Shown piece after piece: positions 1 to 5,382 of a stretch of DNA of 6,226 bases. This DNA is from an uncultured Eubacteriales bacterium. Its GTDB lineage: Bacteria; Bacillota; Clostridia; Oscillospirales; UBA644. The notes under the pieces were generated by a model. The model was not told where the DNA came from, did not search any database, and saw nothing but the letters and a program-made list of their open reading frames with translations. The DNA lies in the NCBI GenBank assembly GCA_934481505.1, contig CAKSPP010000084.1:1-6226 (forward strand), read 5' to 3'. Both the position numbers and the translations under genes were made by a program. How positions within the stretch are numbered: position 1 is the stretch's first letter; each line of letters opens with the position of its first letter.

Positions 1-675
1 AGTTTAAGCTTCGGCAGACTGTCGCTTCCGTTGATTTTGCATGTCCCCGTCGGTTTTGACTACGGAGCTCAACACTCGCAGGATCTTTCGGGAATAACAG
101 CTCACATTCCGGGGCTCAAAGTTGTCTACCCCGCAACGCCGCATGAAGCAAAAGGCGTTATGGCAAGAGCGTTAAAAGAAAACAACCCGATAGTATTTTT
201 CGAAAGCAAACGCCTTCGCGGCAAAAAAGAAGAGTTCCGCAAAAAAGAGGAACTCGAAAAGTATTATGAATGTCCGATAGGAAGTCCCGAAATTATAAAA
301 GACGGAAAAGACGTTACCCTGCTTTCTCTCGGAGCACCTCTTTACAGAGTGCTTGACGCCGCGAAAATTCTTGAAGAAAAAGGAATTTCGGCGGAAGTTA
401 TCGACGCTGTAAGCCTTGTTCCGTTCGGGCTTGAAAAGGTTCTTGATTCGGTAAAAAAGACGAAAAAGATACTTATCGTAAGCGACGCTGCGGACAGAGG
501 CTCATACACAAAAGAGCTTTCGCATGAGATAACCGAAAAAGCGTTTTCATATCTCGAAAAACCGCCCGTCACATTGGGTGCAAAGAACCATATTGTTCCG
601 GCTTACGAATATGACAGATATCATTTTCCGAGTGCGGAAAAGATTGCAAAAACAGTAATCGAAAAATTGCTTTAA
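1..675 (+). CDS. Thiamine-diphosphate-dependent 2-oxoacid dehydrogenase E1, beta subunit or beta part (5' partial)
   Basis: The reading frame is open from base 1 and ends with TAA at 673-675, leaving 224 residues of the C-terminal part. In the E1 family this half forms the thiamine-diphosphate active site with the alpha part and decarboxylates a 2-oxoacid, passing the acyl group to the lipoyl E2 protein in the cytoplasm. Visible signatures are GAQHSQ at residues 22-27, whose His corresponds to the conserved active-site histidine of PDH E1-beta, then HIPGLKVVYPATPHEAKG, then NPIVFFESKRL. The C-terminal transketolase domain follows from about residue 105 (DVTLLSLGAPL, ISAEVIDAVSLVPF). The glycine-rich loop before AQHSQ is short (PVGFDYG), and DAADRGSY replaces the more usual HEAPRTGG. 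This suggests a subfamily that includes fused alpha/beta E1 proteins, but the N-terminus is outside the window, so separate subunit versus fusion is undecided. Substrate (pyruvate, acetoin, branched-chain oxoacid) cannot be told. It is the last gene of its unit: a terminator follows within 5 nt. Confidence 0.87.
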   Translation, partial: SLSFGRLSLPLILHVPVGFDYGAQHSQDLSGITAHIPGLKVVYPATPHEAKGVMARALKENNPIVFFESKRLRGKKEEFRKKEELEKYYECPIGSPEIIKDGKDVTLLSLGAPLYRVLDAAKILEEKGISAEVIDAVSLVPFGLEKVLDSVKKTKKILIVSDAADRGSYTKELSHEITEKAFSYLEKPPVTLGAKNHIVPAYEYDRYHFPSAEKIAKTVIEKLL

Positions 676-679
676 TATG

Positions 680-707
680 AAAAGGACTGCCGAAGCAGTC
701 CTTTTTT
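680..707. terminator. Bidirectional intrinsic terminator between convergent genes
   Basis: An 11-bp perfect stem (680-690 with 695-705) closes a 4-nt loop. On the plus strand the stem is followed by a T-run ending at 707 and starts 4 nt after the E1-beta stop. Read on the minus strand the loop is TTCG closed by C-G, an exceptionally stable tetraloop, followed by TTTT. The minus-strand PHP gene stop codon (706-708) sits on the hairpin edge, so one hairpin serves both genes. Confidence 0.9.
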
Positions 708-1722
708 ACATTATATCTTTGACTTCGTAAGCCCTTGTGTCGGCACATTTTCCGTCGAAATCGACGACCGTAAACCTGACGAAAATATCGTTTTCGGCGG
801 CGTCGAAAACCGCTTCGGTAATGCCGTTTTTATTTTCTGCGGCGACTCGCTCACCTCTGCGGTTGCCTGCCTTTAAGAAAATCTCTCTTGCGGGAGAAGT
901 TTCGATATGATATTTTCCGTCTTCATACCAAAGATTTTTTATCTGCGGTCCGAGAGAAGAATAACAGTTTCCGTTTTCGAGAGCCGAAATAACACTTTCG
1001 TATTTGAGTTCGGGGGCTATTATATAGGTCATGCCGCCGAAAGAATCGTCGGGATAATCGGGGCGGTTATGGTTATCGTCGCCCGCAACCGGGAAATAGC
1101 GTCTGCCGAGCCAAAGGAGGTCGTCGTAAATAGGAATATCGTAATTATCCTTACCTTCAAGGTAAGAAGTGTGGTTATAAATTTCGAAACCGTCGAGATT
1201 TTCAAGCTGCGAAACGGTCGCCACACTTTCTCTCGACCAGCCGATATGGTTGTAAATTACGAGAAAACCGTCGTTTTTTGCGGTTTTTATCATATCGTTT
1301 ATGCCGTCGACGGAATAGACTCTGTTATATTCGCCGCTGCCGAAATACAGTTTCTTGCTGACGAATTTATCGACTATATCGTCCGAAAAATACCAAAGAT
1401 AACCGGGATGAAAACAGGTCGCCTTTTGGTTTTCCTTATCTTTTGCGATAACTCCGAGGTGCGTTACCTTATAAAATCCGTTTTCGTCCATCGGGGCTTC
1501 AACCGAAATTTCAGACGCGTTAAGGGCAAGAAACTTGTCGTCGGTAAGATCGTTATGATTATAAAAAACCTCGTGGTCGGTAAACGCGATTATCGAATAG
1601 CCTTTTTCAACATATCTTTTTTTGAGTTCTTCTGGGGTAAAATGTCCGTCGGAACAGGTTGAATGACAATGCAAATTTGCTTTATATTGATTTCCGTTTT
1701 CGGGAAAAAGAAATTTTTTCAT
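706..1722 (-). CDS. PHP-domain metal-dependent phosphoesterase-like protein
   Basis: This is a 338-residue protein of the PHP (polymerase and histidinol phosphatase) superfamily, whose members hydrolyse phosphoesters with two or three metal ions. The metal motifs are visible in order: LHCHSTCSDG (H18, H20, D25), FTDHE (D49, H50), NASEIS (E71), THLG (H88), YNHIGWS (H159), FEIYNH (178-184) and GDDNH (D215, H218), so the active site looks complete. After about residue 285 a small beta-rich tail follows (IFLKAGNRRGERVAA...), as seen in stand-alone PHP proteins. I chose ATG 1722 because AAAGGAG lies 6 nt upstream and the PHP fold begins directly after it. An in-frame ATG at 1854 would add 44 residues, but they fall inside the putative mobile element and have no RBS or domain sense. 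The gene has its own promoter and terminator, so it is probably monocistronic. The substrate is unknown; no polymerase or histidinol pathway gene is adjacent. Confidence 0.88.
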   Translation of the reverse strand: MKKFLFPENGNQYKANLHCHSTCSDGHFTPEELKKRYVEKGYSIIAFTDHEVFYNHNDLTDDKFLALNASEISVEAPMDENGFYKVTHLGVIAKDKENQKATCFHPGYLWYFSDDIVDKFVSKKLYFGSGEYNRVYSVDGINDMIKTAKNDGFLVIYNHIGWSRESVATVSQLENLDGFEIYNHTSYLEGKDNYDIPIYDDLLWLGRRYFPVAGDDNHNRPDYPDDSFGGMTYIIAPELKYESVISALENGNCYSSLGPQIKNLWYEDGKYHIETSPAREIFLKAGNRRGERVAAENKNGITEAVFDAAENDIFVRFTVVDFDGKCADTRAYEVKDIM

Positions 1723-1728
1723 GTTGTG

Positions 1729-1735
1729 CTCCTTT
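1729..1735 (-). promoter_or_regulatory. Ribosome binding site of the PHP gene
   Basis: AAAGGAG on the minus strand lies 6 nt before ATG 1722. It fixes the start at 1722 instead of the longer in-frame start at 1854. It sits only 7 nt beyond the end of the inverted repeat described at 1743-1768, so RNA structure there could influence its access. Confidence 0.85.
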
Positions 1736-1737
1736 CG

Positions 1738-1742
1738 TATCG
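1738..1742. repeat. Putative target-site duplication, left copy (TATCG)
   Basis: TATCG abuts the outer end of the left inverted repeat and is repeated exactly, in direct orientation, at the outer end of the right repeat. Five bases are short and TATCG is a common word in this window, so this alone is weak. Its exact placement at both repeat borders is what gives it weight. Confidence 0.55.
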
Positions 1743-1768
1743 GGCAGAGAAAACTCGAACTTTTATCG
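1743..1768 (+). repeat. Terminal inverted repeat, left copy
   Basis: It begins GGCAGAG and ends TTTTATCG, and is the reverse complement of 1937-1962 except at two positions. It is itself quasi-palindromic around CTCGAAC flanked by AAAA and TTTT. It also lies within a smaller inverted repeat CGGGC (1741-1745) / GCCCG (1768-1772), so the RNA here could fold locally or pair with the distant copy. Confidence 0.8.
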
Positions 1769-1936
1769 CCCGACACAGGTTCTTTGCGGCTATTTTTTTC
1801 AAGAATTTCAGAGTGGCGGGTGTGAGCAGTTTTCACGGTACGGATTTTCGGCATAACGACAAAGGAACCGCAGTGAATACTGTTTGTATTTACAAGGTTT
1901 CTGCGAAAGTCAGGACGAAAATCAGTCCGTCAAAAC

Positions 1937-1962
1937 CGATAAGAGTTCGACTTTTCTCTGCC
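1937..1962 (-). repeat. Terminal inverted repeat, right copy
   Basis: On the minus strand it reads GGCAGAGAAAAG... into ...CTCTTATCG and pairs with 1743-1768 at 24 of 26 positions (one C-A and one G-G mismatch in the RNA helix). It lies at the expected transcription start of the PHP gene, so almost the whole element should be transcribed and its ends could close a long hairpin. Confidence 0.8.
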
Positions 1963-1967
1963 TATCG
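1963..1967. repeat. Putative target-site duplication, right copy (TATCG)
   Basis: Direct copy of 1738-1742 at the other border of the inverted-repeat element, starting 2 nt downstream (minus strand) of the -10 box. The insertion would therefore have fallen at the transcription start, leaving the promoter core untouched. Confidence 0.55.
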
Positions 1968-1969
1968 TT

Positions 1970-1998
1970 ATTCTAACAAAAAAAATTTCTTATGTCAA
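1970..1998 (-). promoter_or_regulatory. Sigma-A-type promoter for the PHP gene
   Basis: On the minus strand a perfect TTGACA (-35, 1998-1993) is followed after 17 nt by TAGAAT (-10, 1975-1970). The TGT just before the -10 makes it an extended -10 as well. The spacer is A/T rich. Transcription should begin near 1963-1965, giving a leader of about 240 nt before the PHP start. The -35 lies 2 nt after the T-run of the preceding terminator. Confidence 0.85.
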
Positions 1999-1999
1999 T

Positions 2000-2026
2000 A
2001 AAAAAACGCCCTTTCGGGCGTTTTTT
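2000..2026 (-). terminator. Intrinsic terminator of the three-gene operon
   Basis: On the minus strand an 11-bp stem (2026-2016 with 2011-2001) made of AAAAAACGCCC and its complement closes a GAAA tetraloop, and the T-run continues to 2000. The stem starts within the stop codon (2028-2026) of the amidohydrolase gene. The symmetric A- and T-tracts would also allow some function on the plus strand, but no plus-strand gene ends here. Confidence 0.92.
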
Positions 2027-2868
2027 CAATTCAATCGAAACGCTTTTTTTGCGTTTTCCGAAAACATTTTTTTATATTCTTCGGCGGTAAAGCCGAGAGA
2101 AAGGAAAGTATCGACCTCCGCTTTCGGCGACCACATCGGATAATCCGTTCCGAAAAGCACTCTGTCCGTTCCGAAAGTCTCAACATATTCCCTCGCCTTT
2201 CGCGGCGTGAGATATTGAGTTCCCGGAAGAACCTCGTCTTTTTCTATCGTCATTATACTCGAAGAGCTGTCGACATAAAGGTTATCGGCTCTCGCAAGTT
2301 TTTTTGCAGCCTCGTCCCAAACCGACCAACCGCCCATATGAGCGGCGACTACGGTAAGCGACGGGAAAGCCGAAAGCACAGGCAGAAGATTATCGGGATT
2401 TGAGTTGTTATATCTCTTATCCCCCGCGTGAATGAGAATCGGAAGTCCGTATTCCTCGCAGAGACGGTACATCTCAAAATGCCTTTTTTCGTCGACCCTG
2501 AAACGCTGAATATCGGGGTGAAGTTTTACTCCGTGAAGTCCGAGCGAAACTATTTCCTCAACATCGCGTTTCATATCGTCGCTGTCGGGGTGCAGAGTTC
2601 CGAGCCCCGCAAGAGTACTGGGATATTTTCCGACGGTTTCCGCGATAAAACGGTTTATCGACGAAACCTGTTTCGGAGAAGTTGCGACCGACTGCACGAC
2701 AAACGCAGAAATCCCCGCTTTTTTACCCATAAGGATAAGGTTTTCGGCAACGCCGAGACCGTGGGCACGGGTGTCGTAAAAGGTGTCTGTCCCCTGCACC
2801 GCTTTTGCGGCTATCTTTTCGGGATAGATATGGCAATGAGCGTCAATAATGAAAAAATCGTTTTTCAC
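2026..2868 (-). CDS. Amidohydrolase family 2 TIM-barrel metal-dependent hydrolase/decarboxylase
   Basis: This is a 280-residue protein of the amidohydrolase-2 family, which includes hydrolases and non-oxidative decarboxylases of small carboxylic acids and lactonases. The usual metal-site signatures are present: DAHCH at residues 9-13 (H11, H13), GVKLHP (K115, H117), ILIHAGD (H147), VAAHMGGW (H177) and LFGTDYPMW (D242), close to the expected full length. The start is GTG 2868, which overlaps the upstream stop as GTGA (2868-2865). A GGAG lies about 10 nt before it inside the upstream gene, so translation is probably coupled to that gene. It is the last gene of the operon, followed at once by a terminator. 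Its placement after an acid-CoA ligase fusion suggests it acts on a related acid or ester, but the reaction cannot be named from the sequence. Confidence 0.9.
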   Translation of the reverse strand: MKNDFFIIDAHCHIYPEKIAAKAVQGTDTFYDTRAHGLGVAENLILMGKKAGISAFVVQSVATSPKQVSSINRFIAETVGKYPSTLAGLGTLHPDSDDMKRDVEEIVSLGLHGVKLHPDIQRFRVDEKRHFEMYRLCEEYGLPILIHAGDKRYNNSNPDNLLPVLSAFPSLTVVAAHMGGWSVWDEAAKKLARADNLYVDSSSSIMTIEKDEVLPGTQYLTPRKAREYVETFGTDRVLFGTDYPMWSPKAEVDTFLSLGFTAEEYKKMFSENAKKAFRLN

Positions 2869-5381
2869 GCTGTCACCACTCCGCTCGCCTTTTCGAGACC
2901 GAGTTTCTTTATCGCGTCGACTCTCATCTGATATTTAAGGATTTTTCCCGCAACATTCATCGGGAAAGAATCGACAAAATCGATATAACGCGGAACCTTG
3001 TGTCTTGCCATATTCGCGTTTATATAAGCTTTCATCTCTTCTTCGGTCATTGTTTCGCCCTCTTTTAAGATTATGCAAGCCATAATCTCTTCGCCGTATT
3101 GCTCGTCGGGGACGCCGATGACCTGAACGTCTTTTACTTTCGGATGAGTATAGATAAATTCCTCGATTTCTTTCGGATAAATATTTTCACCGCCGCGGAT
3201 AATCATATCTTTGAGTCGTCCGGTAATTCGGTAGTTACCCTCGGGAGTGCGGCAGGCAAGGTCGCCTGTGTGGAGCCAACCCTCTTTATCTATTGCGTTT
3301 GCGGTTGCGAGAGGCATTTTATAGTAGCCTTTCATTATATTGTAACCGCGTGCGACAAATTCGCCCGTTACGTTATCGGGACAGTCTTCGCCCGTTTCGG
3401 GGTCAACTATCTTACATTCGATTTCGGGAAGAGCTCTGCCGACGGTTCCGACCCTGACTTCAATCGGGTCGTCGGTCGAACTCATCGTGCAGCCCGGCGA
3501 CGACTCTGTCTGACCGTAAACTATCGTAATTTCGGACATATTCATCTTATCGACGACATCCTGCATTACCGATATCGGACAGGGAGAACCTGCCATAATT
3601 CCCGTTCTCATATACGAAAAATCGGTCTTTTCGAAGTCGGGGTGTTCAAGCAATGCGATAAACATTGTCGGAACTCCGTGGAACGCGGTTATATGCTCGT
3701 TATTTATGCACGCAAGAGCAGGTTTCGGCGAAAAATAAGGAAGCGGCAGAAGCGTTCCGCCGTGAGTCATTGCGGCGGTCATCGCAAGAACCATTCCGAA
3801 GCAATGGAACATCGGAACCTGAATCATCATACGGTCGGCGGTCGAAAGATCCATTCTGTCGCCGATACATTTACCGTTATTTACGATATTGTAATGCGTG
3901 AGCATAACGCCTTTCGGAAAACCGGTTGTTCCCGATGTATACTGCATATTGCAGACATCGTCCTTATCGACGGCGGCAGCCATTCTGCGAACCGTTTCAA
4001 CAGGCGTCTGAGCCGCATATTCGAGAGCCTCGTTCCATGTAAGGCAGCCTTTCTGCTTAAAACCGACGGTTATTACATTACGCAAAAACGGCAGTCGGCG
4101 GCTGTGAAGCGGCGATTTCTTTTCCTTTGCCGAGAGTTCGGGACAGAGTTCGGCGATTATTTCGGAATAGTTTGAATCCCTGAAACCCTCGCACATTATA
4201 AGGGTATGGGTATCAGACTGTTTCAAAAGATATTCCGCTTCGTGAATTTTATACGCTGTGTTCATCGAAACAAGAACCGCACCTATTTTTGTAACAGCCC
4301 AGAAAGAAATATACCATTGCGGCAGGTTTGTCGCCCAGACCGCGACATGATGTCCGGGGCGGACTCCGAGAGAAACGAGAGCTCTTGCGAATTCGTCGAC
4401 ATCGTCACGAAATTCGCTGTAAGTACGGGTATAGTCGAGAGTCGTATATTTGAACGCGTACTGGTCGGGAAAATCCTCCGCCATACGGTCGAGCACCTGC
4501 GGAAAAGTCTCGTCGATAAGCAAATCTTTTTTCCAGACGAAATTTCCCGTGTGTCTTTTATTGAAATAAAAGGTCTTTTCATTTTTCGACGGGTCGTCGA
4601 ACTGCTTCATATAGTTATAGAACTGCGACAGGATTATTTCAAGGTCGTCGAGTTCTTCGCACCATTTCGGATCCCAGACAAGCGAAATAAAGCCGTCGTA
4701 GTTTACCGAACGAAGGGCTGTCATAATGTCCTTTACGGGGAGACTTCCCTCGCCCGCAAGTCTGTATTCAAGTCCTCCGTCGGTTTCTTCCGCATCCGAA
4801 AAATGAACATGTTTTATATATGCACCGAGATTTTTTATTACGGTTTCGGGAGTTTCCTTTCCATCAAAATGAGAGGGGCAAAGTTCCCAGAGAGCGGCAA
4901 AATTGTCGCTTGCGAAATATTCCAGAAGTTCACGCAGCAACGCGGTATCGGAAAACGGTCCCGAAGTTTCGATAAGGAGAGTTACTCCCGCGTTTTCAAC
5001 TTCAGGCAAAACTTTTTCGATAACGGAAATTACCGCCGATTTTGCATTTTCTCCGTCCTTTTCCGACGCACGGAGTCTGATATATGGGATATGCAGGTTT
5101 GATGCGGCGTCTATCGTTTCTCTGATTTCGGCAACGCAGGCGTTTTCGTCCGTTGTCGGGTCGGCAATAACGTCGATACAGGAAACGGTGAGTTTCTTTT
5201 CGTGAAGGCGTCTTATCGTCGCCGCAGCGGAAAAATCGAAAACTTTACCGTTTTTATCGGTAAAAACCGCGTTTTTTATATTGTGAAGTTCTATTCCCTC
5301 ATATTTGAGTTCGGAGGCTATATCGCAAAAACCGTCAAAGGTGTTATTGTACCAGCCTTTTGTGGAAAATGACAGTTTCAT
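2865..5381 (-). CDS. Fusion of a xylose-isomerase-like TIM barrel and an AMP-forming acyl-CoA synthetase
   Basis: This 838-residue protein has two families in one frame. Residues 1 to about 262 resemble sugar phosphate isomerase/epimerase TIM barrels: GIELHN (29-34), IETS with E138, HVHFSD (191-196), LAGEGSLPVKDIM (208-220) and YDGFISLVWDPKW (228-240). Residues about 285-838 are a complete AMP-binding ligase of the fatty-acyl-CoA synthetase type: YTSGTTGFPKG (481-491), HGVP (568-571), YGQTESSPG (622-630), HTGD (704-707), GRLKDMIIRGGENIYP (721-736) and NVAGKILK, whose K813 matches the catalytic lysine. The ligase should activate a carboxylic acid with ATP and join it to CoA in the cytoplasm; the acid is unknown. 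In the barrel, the usual WD..H and slEW metal-site motifs read WE (165-166) and SLVW (233-236), so isomerase activity is doubtful. The start ATG has AGGAGG 6 nt upstream and follows the previous stop by 1 nt. There is no stop or frameshift at the domain junction. The ligase assignment is firm; the barrel's role is not. Confidence 0.92.
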   Translation of the reverse strand: MKLSFSTKGWYNNTFDGFCDIASELKYEGIELHNIKNAVFTDKNGKVFDFSAAATIRRLHEKKLTVSCIDVIADPTTDENACVAEIRETIDAASNLHIPYIRLRASEKDGENAKSAVISVIEKVLPEVENAGVTLLIETSGPFSDTALLRELLEYFASDNFAALWELCPSHFDGKETPETVIKNLGAYIKHVHFSDAEETDGGLEYRLAGEGSLPVKDIMTALRSVNYDGFISLVWDPKWCEELDDLEIILSQFYNYMKQFDDPSKNEKTFYFNKRHTGNFVWKKDLLIDETFPQVLDRMAEDFPDQYAFKYTTLDYTRTYSEFRDDVDEFARALVSLGVRPGHHVAVWATNLPQWYISFWAVTKIGAVLVSMNTAYKIHEAEYLLKQSDTHTLIMCEGFRDSNYSEIIAELCPELSAKEKKSPLHSRRLPFLRNVITVGFKQKGCLTWNEALEYAAQTPVETVRRMAAAVDKDDVCNMQYTSGTTGFPKGVMLTHYNIVNNGKCIGDRMDLSTADRMMIQVPMFHCFGMVLAMTAAMTHGGTLLPLPYFSPKPALACINNEHITAFHGVPTMFIALLEHPDFEKTDFSYMRTGIMAGSPCPISVMQDVVDKMNMSEITIVYGQTESSPGCTMSSTDDPIEVRVGTVGRALPEIECKIVDPETGEDCPDNVTGEFVARGYNIMKGYYKMPLATANAIDKEGWLHTGDLACRTPEGNYRITGRLKDMIIRGGENIYPKEIEEFIYTHPKVKDVQVIGVPDEQYGEEIMACIILKEGETMTEEEMKAYINANMARHKVPRYIDFVDSFPMNVAGKILKYQMRVDAIKKLGLEKASGVVTA

Positions 5382-5382
5382 A

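Larger units (their letters stand above)
1743..1962. mobile_element. Putative 220-bp MITE-like element in the leader of the PHP gene
   Basis: The segment is bounded by 26-bp imperfect inverted repeats (1743-1768 and 1937-1962, 24 of 26 positions matching, starting GGCAGAG) and flanked on both sides by the identical 5-mer TATCG (1738-1742 and 1963-1967). The interior has no transposase-like coding sequence; it contains small palindromes such as TTGTA-AA-TACAA (minus strand, 1895-1884). Taking out the element and one 5-mer joins the -10 box to the RBS in a leader of about 16 nt, which looks like an ordinary ancestral arrangement. Small size, terminal inverted repeats, target duplication and no genes are the marks of a miniature inverted-repeat transposable element. 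No insertion-sequence family could be assigned from the ends. The alternative is a structured leader or small RNA whose long closing stem is formed by the same repeats, with the 5-mers matching by chance. Confidence 0.6.

Noticed and set aside
1723..1854. N-terminal extension of the PHP protein to an in-frame ATG at 1854
   Set aside because: A good RBS precedes ATG 1722, the PHP fold starts right there, and the extra 44 residues lie in the inverted-repeat element with no recognisable domain.
1769..1936. Cobalamin riboswitch in the PHP leader
   Set aside because: Fragments such as CCGCCACUCUGA and AGAACCUG recall the B12 box, but the GGGAA/GGUG core order is missing, GCCACUG is not exact, and the PHP gene has no link to cobalamin. 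A covariance-model search would settle it.
1743..1962. 6S RNA or another known housekeeping RNA
   Set aside because: Length and long closing stem fit loosely, but I could not recognise the conserved central bubble, there is no terminator at the 3' end, and the RNA reads straight into an RBS.
1743..1962. Retron non-coding RNA (inverted repeats at both ends)
   Set aside because: No reverse transcriptase gene occurs in the window and the adjacent gene is a clear PHP protein.
1663..2001. Plus-strand open frame of 112 codons across the leader and element
   Set aside because: It starts inside the PHP gene on the opposite strand, has no RBS, runs through promoter and repeats, and its product resembles no family.
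4510..4610. Assembly or frameshift artefact creating the barrel-ligase fusion
   Set aside because: The frame is continuous with a plausible linker (FDDPSKNEKTFYFNKRH), and no RBS plus ATG suitable for a separate ligase start is evident at the junction.
3099..5102. Long plus-strand open frames (3099-4175 and 4206-5102) opposite the fusion gene, and 907-1662 opposite the PHP gene
   Set aside because: They are antisense to genes with clear conserved motifs. Their length follows from codon choice in the real genes, which seldom use the codons that give reverse-strand stops; the products look compositionally random.
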